From an uncultured Bifidobacterium sp. (GTDB taxonomy: Bacteria; Actinomycetota; Actinomycetes; Actinomycetales; Bifidobacteriaceae), in assembly GCF_959020145.1 (NCBI RefSeq), contig NZ_CAUEQY010000008.1, forward strand, positions 19,724-83,723: a stretch of DNA of 64,000 nt, read 5' to 3'. The position numbers were made by a program, and so were the translations under genes. Under the pieces are notes generated by a model. The model was not told the origin of the DNA. It was given only the letters and a program-made list of their open reading frames with translations, and did no database searches. The stretch's first letter is position 1, and every line of letters begins with the position of its first letter. Shown piece by piece: positions 48,308-57,954 of the stretch.

Positions 48308-49858
48308 ATGAAATCGAAAACACAGGACAAGAAGCGACTGAACGCGGTCGGCATGCGCATATGCGCGCTGTTCGCCGTGCTCGCCGTGGTCTTTGCGGCA
48401 TTCATGACGACCGTTCCGCATGCGCTCGCCTCCGAAACTGGCAATCCGGCCTCGGTCAAGGGCAAGACATATAAAATCGGCACCGACACCACGTTCGCAC
48501 CGTTCGAATACCGTGAGAACGGCAAGATGACCGGCATCGACATGGAGCTAATCCGAGGCATCGCCAAGGAAGAGGGCTTTAAGGTCGAGATACAGTCGCT
48601 GGGATTCAACGCCGCGTTGCAGGCCCTAAGCTCCAACCAGGTGGACGTCGTCATAGCCGGCATGTCCATCACTGACGAGCGTAAAGCCTCCTATGATTTC
48701 TCGAATCCGTATTTCCAATCCGGCATCCAGATGGCCGTCGCGGCCAACAACGACGACGTCACCGGCTATAAGGACCTCAAAGGCCGGACGGTTGTGGCGA
48801 AAACCGGCTCGGAGGGCGAATCGTACGCCAAACAGCATGCCGACAAGTACGGTTACAAGGTGACTTCCGTCGACCAATCCTCAACCATGTACGAGATGGT
48901 CAAATCCGGCAATGCCGTCGCGGTGTTCGACGATTATCCGGTACTGGCATATGGCGTATCGCAGAACAACGGTCTGAAAATCGTGACTCCGAAGGTGCCG
49001 CACGGCGAATACGGCATGGCCGTGAACAAAGGCATGAACGCAGATTTGCTGGCCGCCATCAACGATGGATTGAACAAGATGATTGCTTCGGGAGAATACG
49101 AGCGAATCGTCGCACAATATCTTGGCAAGCAAGGCGCGAAAGAGCAGGCCAAATCGATTTCCGGCATGATCACCGACAATGGCGACGACAGCGCCGAACA
49201 ACAGAAGGTAGGTTTCCTCGGACTGGTCAAACAGTCGATGCCGGCATTGCTGACGGGCTTGAGGAACACGCTGCTGATCACGTTGCTTTCCTTCGCGATC
49301 GCATTGGTGCTCGGCGTCGCGTTCGGCCTGATGAAGGTTTCGGAAAGCAAAATCGCCGCAGGATTGGCCAATGTGTACATCGCGGTGTTCCGCGGCACCC
49401 CGATCCTGGTGTGGGCGTTCTTCTTCTACTTCGGCGTGCCCCAGCTCATCGGACATAGCGTGAACATCTGGGTCGCCGGCGCATTGACCTTGTCGCTCAA
49501 CTCCGGCGCGTACCTGGCGGAAATCGTGCGTGGCGCAGTCCAATCGGTCGATTCCGGACAGATGGAGGGCGCACGCTCGCTGGGACTTAACCACAGGCAG
49601 GCCATGCGCCGAGTGATTCTGCCGCAGGCCAGCAAAATCGCCATGCCTTCGATCATCAACCAGCTGGTCATCATGATCAAGGACTCCTCGCTACTGCTCG
49701 CCATCGGCTTCGGTGAGCTGCTGTACCAGGCGCAGCAGCTGTACGCGGCGAACTTCCGCGTAACCGAAACGCTGCTGATCGTCGGCGTCATGTACTTCGT
49801 GGCCATCACCATCCTGACGTGGCTGGCCAACATCGTGGACAGGAAGGTGAACCGATGA
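48308..49858 (+). CDS. Polar amino-acid ABC transporter: fused substrate-binding protein and permease
   Basis: The 516-residue protein has a signal-anchor helix (about 18-38), a type 3 solute-binding domain (about 50-275: [22 protein letters not shown]) and a membrane permease domain (about 300-510, with [22 protein letters not shown], the loop that contacts the ATPase). Binding protein and permease are fused, as in some glutamine systems. It likely imports glutamine or another polar amino acid. Its stop overlaps the ATPase start (ATGA). Confidence 0.85.
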   Translation: MKSKTQDKKRLNAVGMRICALFAVLAVVFAAFMTTVPHALASETGNPASVKGKTYKIGTDTTFAPFEYRENGKMTGIDMELIRGIAKEEGFKVEIQSLGFNAALQALSSNQVDVVIAGMSITDERKASYDFSNPYFQSGIQMAVAANNDDVTGYKDLKGRTVVAKTGSEGESYAKQHADKYGYKVTSVDQSSTMYEMVKSGNAVAVFDDYPVLAYGVSQNNGLKIVTPKVPHGEYGMAVNKGMNADLLAAINDGLNKMIASGEYERIVAQYLGKQGAKEQAKSISGMITDNGDDSAEQQKVGFLGLVKQSMPALLTGLRNTLLITLLSFAIALVLGVAFGLMKVSESKIAAGLANVYIAVFRGTPILVWAFFFYFGVPQLIGHSVNIWVAGALTLSLNSGAYLAEIVRGAVQSVDSGQMEGARSLGLNHRQAMRRVILPQASKIAMPSIINQLVIMIKDSSLLLAIGFGELLYQAQQLYAANFRVTETLLIVGVMYFVAITILTWLANIVDRKVNR

Positions 49859-50595
49859 ACGAGAACGACGTGATCATCGACGTCAAGGATCTGCACAAAA
49901 GCTACGGGCAGACCGAGGTCATCAAAGGCGTCGACATGACCGTGCGCAAAGGCGAGGTGATCTGCATCATCGGACCGTCCGGCGCCGGCAAATCCACCAT
50001 ATTGCGTTGCCTGAACGGACTCGAACAGGCCACCGGCGGCAAGATCGTGGTCAACGGACACGATTTGACGGACAGCCATGTGAACATCGACCAGGTGCGC
50101 GAGCAGGTGGGCATGGTGTTCCAGCATTTCAACCTGTTCAACAACATGAGCGTGATCGACAACATCACCCTCGCACCGAAACTGGTGCATCATGAAACGG
50201 ATGAGCAGGCCCGCGCGCACGCCATGGAACTGCTGAAAACCGTAGGATTGGCCGAAAAAGCCGACGCCATGCCGAAATCGCTGTCCGGCGGGCAGAAGCA
50301 GCGTGTGGCGATCGCGCGCTCGCTGGCGATGAATCCGAAGGTGATGCTGTTCGACGAGGCGACATCCGCGCTCGACCCGGAAATGGTGGGCGATGTGCTC
50401 GAAGTGATTCGCGACCTTGCCGCCAAAGGCATGACCATGGTGCTGGTGACCCATGAGATGGGCTTCGCACGCGAAGTGGCCACGAGGGTCATCTTCACCG
50501 ATGCCGGCGTGATCGAGGAAGAGGGAACCCCTGACGAGATCTTCAACCATCCGAAGAGCGAACGATTGAAGACCTTCCTCTCCAAGGTGCTGTGA
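49855..50595 (+). CDS. Polar amino-acid ABC transporter ATPase (glutamine-type)
   Basis: The 246-residue ATPase has Walker [11 protein letters not shown]-loop VFQHFNLF, signature LSGGQKQR, Walker [13 protein letters not shown] and switch THEMGF. It matches the GlnQ/HisP class. ATG 49855 overlaps the permease stop, so the pair forms one transporter unit. A hairpin follows before the next ATPase gene. Confidence 0.9.
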   Translation: MNENDVIIDVKDLHKSYGQTEVIKGVDMTVRKGEVICIIGPSGAGKSTILRCLNGLEQATGGKIVVNGHDLTDSHVNIDQVREQVGMVFQHFNLFNNMSVIDNITLAPKLVHHETDEQARAHAMELLKTVGLAEKADAMPKSLSGGQKQRVAIARSLAMNPKVMLFDEATSALDPEMVGDVLEVIRDLAAKGMTMVLVTHEMGFAREVATRVIFTDAGVIEEEGTPDEIFNHPKSERLKTFLSKVL

Positions 50596-50679
50596 CATTG
50601 CTCCGGCGGCGATCCGTTTGATGAATATGTTCGTCAAACGGTATGAAATGTCTCATATTCCGGACGAAATGATGTGAAC

Positions 50680-50726
50680 GGGCAGTATAGGAAACATGAA
50701 TTTCGCATTGCTTTCTTATACTGCCC
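50680..50726. repeat. Inverted repeat covering the promoter of the next gene
   Basis: GGGCAGTATAnGAAA and TTTCnTATACTGCCC are 15-bp arms with one mismatch around 17 bases. The right arm contains TATACT, the -10 of the following gene. It may be both terminator of the upstream gene and operator of the downstream one. Confidence 0.65.
50717..50722 (+). promoter_or_regulatory. -10 box for a leaderless gluA-like gene
   Basis: TATACT is close to consensus and ends 7 bases before ATG 50730; no ribosome site is present. Confidence 0.6.
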
Positions 50727-50729
50727 TTT

Positions 50730-51527
50730 ATGTCTGAAATGAAAGAAACCGAAGCGAAGCGTCCCATCATGCCGGACGCGGGAGCGGATAACAGGCCGCT
50801 CGTCGAACTGACCCATGTCGAGAAGCATTATGGCGATCTGCATGTGCTCAAGGACATCAACCTCACCGTACGCAAAGGCGAGGTGCTCGTCATCGTCGGA
50901 CCGTCCGGCTCCGGCAAATCCACGATGTGCCGCACCATCAACCGTCTGGAAACCATCGATTCCGGCGATATCCGCATCGACGGCAAACCGCTGCCGCAGG
51001 AAGGCAAGGAACTCGCCAAACTGCGTGCGGAAGTGGGCATGGTGTTCCAATCGTTCAACCTGTTCGCCAACAAAACCATTTTGGAAAACGTGACATTGGC
51101 GCCGATCAAGGTGCGCCACATGGACAAGAAGGAAGCCGAGGACCTGGCCATGGATCTGCTGGGCCGCGTCGGCGTGGCCTCGCAGGCCTCCAAAATGCCG
51201 TCGCAGCTGTCCGGCGGCCAGCAGCAGCGTGTCGCCATCGCCCGCGCCCTCGCCATGCAGCCGAAGGTCATGCTGTTCGACGAGCCAACGTCCGCGCTCG
51301 ACCCGGAAATGGTCAACGAAGTGCTTGACGTCATGGTCGAACTCGCCCACGAAGGCATGACCATGCTGTGCGTGACCCACGAGATGGGTTTCGCGCGCAA
51401 GGTGGCCGACAAGGTCGTGTTCATGGCCGACGGACAGATTCTCGAACAGAGCACGCCGGACGACTTCTTCGAACATCCGAAGACCGATCGCGCCAAGGAC
51501 TTCCTGTCGAAGATCCTCACCCACTGA
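50730..51527 (+). CDS. gluA: Glutamate-type ABC transporter ATPase
   Basis: The 265-residue ATPase has Walker [11 protein letters not shown]-loop VFQSFNLF, signature LSGGQQQR, Walker [13 protein letters not shown] and THEMGF. It heads a four-gene set (ATPase, lipoprotein, two permeases) in the gluABCD order known from corynebacteria. The first 22 residues are an extra polar stretch. The gene is probably leaderless. Confidence 0.88.
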   Translation: MSEMKETEAKRPIMPDAGADNRPLVELTHVEKHYGDLHVLKDINLTVRKGEVLVIVGPSGSGKSTMCRTINRLETIDSGDIRIDGKPLPQEGKELAKLRAEVGMVFQSFNLFANKTILENVTLAPIKVRHMDKKEAEDLAMDLLGRVGVASQASKMPSQLSGGQQQRVAIARALAMQPKVMLFDEPTSALDPEMVNEVLDVMVELAHEGMTMLCVTHEMGFARKVADKVVFMADGQILEQSTPDDFFEHPKTDRAKDFLSKILTH

Positions 51528-51563
51528 AGTGACGGAACATAACGACAGAAGAAGGAACCTGAT

Positions 51564-52406
51564 ATGAAACCACTTTCGATCACGGCGAAACGCATGTTGC
51601 GCAGAGCCGTCGCGGCATTCTGCGCGTGCGCGTGCGTGTTCGCGGTATCCGCATGCGGCGCGGACGAAACCGGCAAGATCCGCATCGGCATCAAATTCGA
51701 CCAGCCTGGCCTGGGCTTCAAGAAGAACGGCACCTACGTCGGCTTCGACGTGGACGTGGCCAAGTACGTGGCCAAGAAACTCGGCTATTCCGAAGACGAG
51801 ATCGTATGGAAGGAATCGCCGTCCAAGCAGCGTGAGGCTATGCTGCAGAACGGCGATGTCGATTACATCGTCGCATCCTATTCCATCACCGACGAACGCA
51901 AGAAGGTCGTCGATTTCGCCGGCCCGTATTTCGTGGCCGGACAGGATCTGCTGGTACGCAAGGACGAAACCGGCATTGACGGACCTAAGGATCTGAACGG
52001 CAAGCGGCTGTGCTCCATGACCGGCACCACATCCGCCGTCAACGTCAAGGAGAAGTTCGCCAAGCAGACCCAGCTGATGGAACAGCCCGGCATGGCGGAA
52101 TGCGCCACCGCGTTGCTTTCCGGCATTGTGGACGCCGCCACCACCGACGACATCATTCTCGCCGGCCTCGCATCCGCCTCACGTGGACGCCTGCGCGTGG
52201 TGGGCAAGCCGTTCACCCAGGAGTATTACGGCATCGGTGTCAAGAAGGGCAACACCGAGCTGAAGAACAAAATCAACAACGCCATCACCGATATGATTCA
52301 GGACGGTTCTTGGCAAAGGGCCATTTCCGACAACACCAGGGGAGTGGCCTACACGCCGAACGCCAAGTACAATCCGCCGGTGCCGAATGGAAAGGGGAAT
52401 AAGTGA
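51564..52406 (+). CDS. gluB: Glutamate-type substrate-binding lipoprotein
   Basis: The 280-residue protein has a lipoprotein signal (basic MKPLSITAKRMLRR, hydrophobic stretch, FAVSAC with Cys31 as lipid site). A type 3 solute-binding domain follows (IRIGIKFDQPGLGFKKNGTY, DYIVASYSITDERK). It binds glutamate or a similar acid outside the membrane. AAGGAA precedes the ATG. Its TGA overlaps the next ATG by one base. Confidence 0.9.
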   Translation: MKPLSITAKRMLRRAVAAFCACACVFAVSACGADETGKIRIGIKFDQPGLGFKKNGTYVGFDVDVAKYVAKKLGYSEDEIVWKESPSKQREAMLQNGDVDYIVASYSITDERKKVVDFAGPYFVAGQDLLVRKDETGIDGPKDLNGKRLCSMTGTTSAVNVKEKFAKQTQLMEQPGMAECATALLSGIVDAATTDDIILAGLASASRGRLRVVGKPFTQEYYGIGVKKGNTELKNKINNAITDMIQDGSWQRAISDNTRGVAYTPNAKYNPPVPNGKGNK

Positions 52407-53083
52407 TGGACGGATTCCTCGCGTTGTTCAGCCAATACAACATTCCCGGCGCGTTTCTGGTGAACATCGAGCTGACCCTGTGGTCGGCGTTGTTCTCCAC
52501 GATTCTGGGCGTCATCCTCGTGATGATGCGCATTTCTCCGATCGCCTCGCTCCGTACGGTTTCCGGTGCCTACGTCGAACTGTTCAAGAACCTGCCGCTG
52601 ACCATCATCATGGTGTTCATGGTGCTGGGTGCGTACGCGCAGCTGAAGTTCAGCTTCTCCGACACGTTCGCCACCAACTTCTTCTGGCTGGCCGTGACGG
52701 GCCTGAGCCTGTACACCGCGGCTTTCGTATGTGAATCGCTGCGCTCCGGCATCAACACCGTGCCGCTTGGTCAAGCCGAGGCCGCCCGCGCGTTGGGCCT
52801 GAACTTCATGCAGGCCGCCACTCAGATCATCCTGCCGCAGGCGTTCCGCGGTTCCGTGGCACCGTTGGGCAACACGCTGATCGCATTGCTGAAAAACTCC
52901 ACCGTCGCGGCGGCGGCATCCGTGGCCACCGAAACCTCGACGATGATGAGCGAAATGATCGAATACCACGCCGACCAAATCGTACCGATCTTCCTGATCT
53001 TCGCCTTCGGCTATGTGGTTCTGATCATTCCGATCGGCATGCTGACCACGTATCTGTCCAACAAGCTCGCGGTGAGGAGGTGA
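52406..53083 (+). CDS. gluC: Glutamate-type ABC permease 1
   Basis: The 225-residue protein has about five membrane helices and the coupling loop AEAARALGLNFMQAATQIILPQA. It is the first of two permeases of this importer. ATG 52406 overlaps the upstream stop (TGATG) with GAAAGGGG before it. Confidence 0.9.
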   Translation: MDGFLALFSQYNIPGAFLVNIELTLWSALFSTILGVILVMMRISPIASLRTVSGAYVELFKNLPLTIIMVFMVLGAYAQLKFSFSDTFATNFFWLAVTGLSLYTAAFVCESLRSGINTVPLGQAEAARALGLNFMQAATQIILPQAFRGSVAPLGNTLIALLKNSTVAAAASVATETSTMMSEMIEYHADQIVPIFLIFAFGYVVLIIPIGMLTTYLSNKLAVRR

Positions 53084-53089
53084 CGCGAC

Positions 53090-54211
53090 ATGGCAAGCAA
53101 TGAAAGCGCGGTGCTGTTCGACCAGCCTGGTCCGAAGGGCCGCAAAACCATCCGTATCGTCAATTGGATCGCAGGCATCATCTTCGCGGTGGTGGTCGTG
53201 CTGATCCTCATGCGTCTGCACAATCCGCCGGACGGCGAGAACCAGCTGAGCTGGGAACTGTGGAAACCGGCGCTTGACGCCGAAGCATGGACCGACTTCT
53301 ATCTGCCGGGACTGTGGGCCACGATCCGCGCGTCCGTACTGGCCGTGGTCGGAGCCGTGGTGTTCGGCCTGGTCTTTGGTGTGGGCCGACTGCTGCCGAG
53401 CCTGCTGATCCGTACCATTTCCGGCGCGATCGTGGAATTCGCACGAGCCGTCCCCGTTCTGCTGCTCATGATCTTCTTCTGGCGCTGGTTCGCCTTCGCA
53501 GGTCTGCCCAGCCCCGCGTATTGGGCGGTGGTGCTCGCGCTTGTGATCTACAACGGATCCGTGGTGGCCGAGCTGGTGCGTTCCGGCGTGGGCAACCTGC
53601 CGAACGGCCAGCGTGAGGCCTCGCTCGCCTTGGGATTGACCCGCACGCAGTCGCTGTTGCAGATCGAAGTGCCGCAGGCCATCTACGCCATGCTGCCGGC
53701 GGCCGTGACCCAGCTGGTCGTCGTGTTGAAGGACACCGCGCTCGGCTCGATCATCATGTACACTGACCTGCTGCAGGAATCACGTCGACTCGGCTCCATG
53801 TATTTCAACATCCTACAGACGCTGGTGGTGGCCGCGGTCGTCTATTTCATCGTCTGCTGGCTGCTAAGCAGGCTGGCCGAATGGCTGCCGTCGCGCATGC
53901 AGCAGCATACGGCTGCACCGGCCGAACCGGAACCGGTCGCGCCGATCGCCATCATGGATCCGTCGAACGTGAACCAGATCGCCGTGGCCAAGGAAGGCGT
54001 GCCGCTGGGTGGCGCGCAGCGTGTCTACCATGTGCACCATCGCGGCACCAACGCGTCCATCCACCAGTGGCGTCAGACCAGGTACGCCCAAGGCTTCGAT
54101 GAGACGCATCCGGAAAGCCAGGTCAAATTCGACAAGAATGGACATCCGATCAAGGACAATCCGTTCAAGACGAAGGGCGATGGCAAGGACAAGTCCGAAG
54201 CCGACGAATAG
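53090..54211 (+). CDS. gluD: Glutamate-type ABC permease 2 with long C-terminal tail
   Basis: The 373-residue protein has a cytoplasmic start, about five membrane helices (residues 22-260) and the coupling loop QREASLALGLTRTQSLLQIEVPQA. A soluble tail of about 100 residues follows (from about 270), which ordinary permeases of this family lack. The tail begins Pro/Ala-rich and ends Lys/Asp-rich. GGAGG precedes ATG 53090, 6 bp after gluC. Confidence 0.88.
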   Translation: MASNESAVLFDQPGPKGRKTIRIVNWIAGIIFAVVVVLILMRLHNPPDGENQLSWELWKPALDAEAWTDFYLPGLWATIRASVLAVVGAVVFGLVFGVGRLLPSLLIRTISGAIVEFARAVPVLLLMIFFWRWFAFAGLPSPAYWAVVLALVIYNGSVVAELVRSGVGNLPNGQREASLALGLTRTQSLLQIEVPQAIYAMLPAAVTQLVVVLKDTALGSIIMYTDLLQESRRLGSMYFNILQTLVVAAVVYFIVCWLLSRLAEWLPSRMQQHTAAPAEPEPVAPIAIMDPSNVNQIAVAKEGVPLGGAQRVYHVHHRGTNASIHQWRQTRYAQGFDETHPESQVKFDKNGHPIKDNPFKTKGDGKDKSEADE

Positions 54212-54234
54212 CACCGGTATCGCATAACACGCGT

Positions 54235-54273
54235 AGGGGTCGTTTTTCCGCGAAATACGGGGAAGCGGCCCCT
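54235..54273 (+). terminator. Terminator after gluD
   Basis: AGGGGTCG pairs with CGGCCCCT (one G-T) and the stem continues inward with G-T pairs; TTTCGTG follows. Confidence 0.5.
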
Positions 54274-54329
54274 TTCGTGTCTACGATGGACTGCACGCAT
54301 GTGGTCCGTACCAAGCAGGGAGGCTTGAC

Positions 54330-55331
54330 ATGGCGGATAAAACCAAGGATGCGAAAAAAGACGACGCCAGAATGTCGTCGATCGCGAAAACGCTGAACAA
54401 AGTGGAAGATCGGCTGGAAAAAAGCGAGAATTGCGATTCCGTCGCCGAAGGATTGGCGAACGCCGCCAAAGCGAGCGAACTACTGAGCTCGGTATGGACG
54501 TTGCCGCCGACCCAGCTATTGCGATTCCATCACGACACGAAGGTATCGGACATGGATGGCGATTCCACTCCTGGTTTTGACGGCAACAAGGATGATGCCG
54601 AACGATTCATATCCATCAGCTCGTCGGAGATCGCCCGTTACCAGCGGCTTATGTACGCCAATGGCGTGAAAGGCTCGCATCGGCGACTGCTGATCGTGCT
54701 GCAAGGCATGGACGCGGCGGGCAAAGGCGGCATCGTACGACATGTGTTCAGCCAAGGCGACCCGATGGGCATGCACTATCACGGGTTCGGCGCGCCGAAA
54801 GGCGAAGAACTGGACCATGACTATCTGTGGCGCATCAAACGCGAGCTGCCGAACAACGGATGGATCTCCATCTTCGACCGGTCCCATTACGAGGACATCG
54901 TCATGCCGCGCATCTACAAAACGCAGCCGGAAGAAGTGTGGCAGGCACGGTACGACGAAATCAACCGATTCGAATCGCAATTGACGGCCGACGGATGCGC
55001 CATCATCAAAATCTTCCTCGTGGTCAGCAAAGACGAGCAGAAACGCCACTTCCTGAGCCGTCTCGATGATCCGACCAAATGCTGGAAGTTCGATCCGAGC
55101 GACCTTGAGGCGCGCGCCCGCTGGGACGACTACATGGCTGCATGGCAGGATGTGTTCCTGCGCACCAGCACCGAGCAGGCGCCGTGGTATCTGGTGCCTG
55201 CCGACAATCGTTGGTATTCGAGGGCCGTCGTCTCCGAGCTGCTGCGCAACACGCTCAAGAACATGAACATGATCTGGCCGCCGCTCGAAGTCGACGCCGA
55301 CGAGATGCGCCGTCAGTTGGACACGCTGTAG
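54330..55331 (+). CDS. ppk2: Polyphosphate kinase 2 family protein
   Basis: PPK2 enzymes transfer phosphate between polyphosphate and nucleotides. The 333-residue protein has Walker A GMDAAGKGG (about residue 126), lid-region KRELPNNGW and Walker B IFDRSHYEDI. The first 50 residues are a charged helical extension. Direction (NDP or NMP phosphorylation) cannot be told. Its 3' end overlaps that of the convergent helicase gene by 19 bp. Confidence 0.88.
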   Translation: MADKTKDAKKDDARMSSIAKTLNKVEDRLEKSENCDSVAEGLANAAKASELLSSVWTLPPTQLLRFHHDTKVSDMDGDSTPGFDGNKDDAERFISISSSEIARYQRLMYANGVKGSHRRLLIVLQGMDAAGKGGIVRHVFSQGDPMGMHYHGFGAPKGEELDHDYLWRIKRELPNNGWISIFDRSHYEDIVMPRIYKTQPEEVWQARYDEINRFESQLTADGCAIIKIFLVVSKDEQKRHFLSRLDDPTKCWKFDPSDLEARARWDDYMAAWQDVFLRTSTEQAPWYLVPADNRWYSRAVVSELLRNTLKNMNMIWPPLEVDADEMRRQLDTL

Positions 55332-57871
55332 TCGAAGAAGACAACCTCGCCGCTGGATTGTGTGGTGTCCAGGTCGACGGTTCCGGTGATGGCCCAATCG
55401 TGGTCGCCATCGGAATCGTCGATGATCTGCCGCACCTTCCAGGAATGCTCGCTGTTCTCCTTGCTTTCGTTGAGGATGAACAGCTCGCCGCTGCGTGCCT
55501 TCGCGTCGATGTTGACGTATTCGTGCTCGTCGTAGTAATCGTCGAGCGTGTCTTCCCATTCGTGCACGCCGTAACCCCAGTCCTTGTCGAGCGCGCCGAG
55601 CTCGTCCGGCTTGTCGAGGTCCATGAGCTGCACGCGGCGGAACATGGCGTTGCGTACCAATACGGTGAGTCCGCGACGGTCCTCCACCACGGCCTGCTTC
55701 GCGCCGGGCGCGGCGAGGTTGGCGGCCGCCTCGGACGCGTCGGTGTCCGTTCCCGCGTTCTCCCACTCGTCCACCAGCGAGGAATCGATGGAACGGACCA
55801 CCACACGCAGCCAGGAGATGATGTCGTCGAGCTGTTCGTCGCGCTTCTCCTGCGGAACGGTACGCGCCAGCGCACGGTAGGCGTCGGACAGGTAACGCAG
55901 CAACGTGCCTTCGGAACGGGCGATGTTGTAGCGGGCGATGTAGCCGGTGAAATCGGAAGCGGTCTCCACCATGTCGCGCACCACGGATTTCGGGCTCAGC
56001 CAATAGTCGTTCGCCCACGGAACATCATGGCGGTATTCATCGAACGCGGCCTGCAGCATATCCTCCAACGGCTTCGGATAGGTGATCTCCTGAAGCCTGT
56101 CCATACGCTCGTCATAGTCGAGGCCATCCTCTTTCATGCGGATCATCGCCTCGTCGCGCGCCTGACGTTCCTGCGCGCGCAGCACCTGCTTCGGGTCCTC
56201 CAACGTGGCCTCAACCATGGATATCACATCCAACGCATACGTGTCCGACTCCGGGTCGAGCAGTTCCAACGCGGCCAGCAGGAACGGGCTTAGCGGCTGA
56301 TCGAGGGCGAAATCGTCCGGCATGTCCACGGTCATGAAATAATCCTTGCCGCCATCGTCACGGTCTTCGGTCTCGATGACGTTCGTGTCGAACAAGGTCT
56401 GGAAGATCTCGTCCGCGCGGGCGTGCAGGCGCTCCTTCTGCTCCGGAGTCTGCGCCGAATCGTCGATAAGCCGGTCGATGCGGTAGCGGGCGTCGCCGCC
56501 CTGCTCCACCTCGTTCAACACCATGGAATGGGTGATCTTCATATGCGGCACCAGTGTTTCCGGAGCCGCGTCGATAAGCTTGTCGAACGTGTTCTCGTTC
56601 CACGTTACGAAACCTTCAGGAGCCTTCTTGCGCTTGACCTTCTTCAGTTTCTTCGGATCGTTGCCTGCCTTGGCCAGAGCCTTGGCGTTCTCGATTTCGA
56701 ATTCGGGGGCTTCGGCTATGACCAGACCCTCCGTGTCGAAGCCCATGCGTCCGGCGCGTCCTGCGATCTGATGGAACTCGCGGGCGCGCAGCTTGCGCAT
56801 CTTCGTGCCGTCGAACTTGGTCAACGCGGTCAATACCACGGAATGAATCGGCACATTGATACCGACACCAAGCGTGTCGGTGCCGCAGATCACTGGCAGC
56901 AGTCCCTGCTGGGCGAGCTGCTCCACCAGACGACGATAGCGGGGGAGCATGCCGGCATGGTGGATGCCGATGCCGGTACGCAACAGACGCTGCAGGATCT
57001 TGCCGAACGCGGTGGTGAACTTCGTGCCCTTGATGGCTTCCGCGATCGCGGCGCGCTGCTCCTTGCTGGACACGCCCGTGCTGGCCAGCGCGTTGGCGGT
57101 CTCCAACGCGGCATCCTGAGAGAAATGCACCACGTAAATCGGCGTCTCGCCCTTGCCGAACGCCAATTCCACCGTCTTCTCCAACGGGTCGAGTGTGTAT
57201 TCGTACGTCAACGGTACGGGACGTGGCGCATCGGCGATGATATCCACGTCGGTGTCCGTCATGTCCTCAAGCTTGTCGGCGATTGCGTCGACATTGCCCA
57301 GCGTCGCGCTCATCAATAGGAACTGCGTATCCGGCAGCGTAAGCAGCGGCACCTGCCAAGCCCAGCCGCGCTCGGGATCGCCGTAATAGTGGAACTCGTC
57401 CATCGCCACGCAGCCGACATCGGCGTGGCGGCCCTCGCGCAACGCCTGATTGGCGAGGATCTCCGCGGTGCAGCAGATGATCGGCGCATCCGCGTTGATA
57501 TGCGTGTCGCCGGTGATCATGCCGACGTTCTCGCGGCCGAAAACTTCAACCAAGTCGAAGAACTTCTCAGACACCAGAGCCTTGATCGGAGCCGTGTAAT
57601 AGGAACGGCGGCCCGTGCACAACGCGGCGAAATGCATGCCGAGTGCCACCAGCGACTTGCCCGAACCGGTCGGAGTGTTCAAAATGACATGGTCGCCGGC
57701 CAGCAGATCCATGATGGCCTCCTCCTGATGTGGCCACGGTTCCACGCCTTTGACGTCCTCCACCCAGGTGAAGAAACGCTCATAGATCTCATCCGTGTCG
57801 ATGTTGCGCTCGCCCTCGTCCCAATTCGGCGCCAACGCGCCCAGCGAGCCATAATTCGTATCGTCTGCCAT
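55313..57871 (-). CDS. DEAD/DEAH-box helicase with DUF3516 C-terminal domain
   Basis: The 852-residue protein is a Ski2-like superfamily 2 helicase: motif I TPTGSGKS, motif II MDEFHYYG, motif III LMSATLGN, motif V GTDTLGVGIN, motif VI QIAGRAGRMG. The C-terminal half (about 480-850) is the actinobacterial DUF3516 region. It may act on RNA or DNA. ATG 57871 has TAGACT 7 bases upstream and no ribosome site. Extra N-terminal codons up to 58084 would overlap the divergent rarA gene. Confidence 0.9.
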   Translation of the reverse strand: MADDTNYGSLGALAPNWDEGERNIDTDEIYERFFTWVEDVKGVEPWPHQEEAIMDLLAGDHVILNTPTGSGKSLVALGMHFAALCTGRRSYYTAPIKALVSEKFFDLVEVFGRENVGMITGDTHINADAPIICCTAEILANQALREGRHADVGCVAMDEFHYYGDPERGWAWQVPLLTLPDTQFLLMSATLGNVDAIADKLEDMTDTDVDIIADAPRPVPLTYEYTLDPLEKTVELAFGKGETPIYVVHFSQDAALETANALASTGVSSKEQRAAIAEAIKGTKFTTAFGKILQRLLRTGIGIHHAGMLPRYRRLVEQLAQQGLLPVICGTDTLGVGINVPIHSVVLTALTKFDGTKMRKLRAREFHQIAGRAGRMGFDTEGLVIAEAPEFEIENAKALAKAGNDPKKLKKVKRKKAPEGFVTWNENTFDKLIDAAPETLVPHMKITHSMVLNEVEQGGDARYRIDRLIDDSAQTPEQKERLHARADEIFQTLFDTNVIETEDRDDGGKDYFMTVDMPDDFALDQPLSPFLLAALELLDPESDTYALDVISMVEATLEDPKQVLRAQERQARDEAMIRMKEDGLDYDERMDRLQEITYPKPLEDMLQAAFDEYRHDVPWANDYWLSPKSVVRDMVETASDFTGYIARYNIARSEGTLLRYLSDAYRALARTVPQEKRDEQLDDIISWLRVVVRSIDSSLVDEWENAGTDTDASEAAANLAAPGAKQAVVEDRRGLTVLVRNAMFRRVQLMDLDKPDELGALDKDWGYGVHEWEDTLDDYYDEHEYVNIDAKARSGELFILNESKENSEHSWKVRQIIDDSDGDHDWAITGTVDLDTTQSSGEVVFFDYSVSN

Positions 57872-57878
57872 GCTTGCC

Positions 57879-57884
57879 AGTCTA
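57879..57884 (-). promoter_or_regulatory. -10 box for leaderless helicase gene
   Basis: TAGACT on the minus strand, 7 bases before ATG 57871. Confidence 0.5.
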
Positions 57885-57941
57885 CCGGTTGGGGCGAACG
57901 CATGCATCGAACGTGTGTTCGAATTGTTGGGTGTGTTGCGG

Positions 57942-57947
57942 TACAGT
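57942..57947 (+). promoter_or_regulatory. -10 box for leaderless rarA
   Basis: TACAGT ends 7 bases before ATG 57955. It is divergent from the helicase promoter within an 83-bp gap. Confidence 0.5.
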
Positions 57948-57954
57948 GGAAAGC

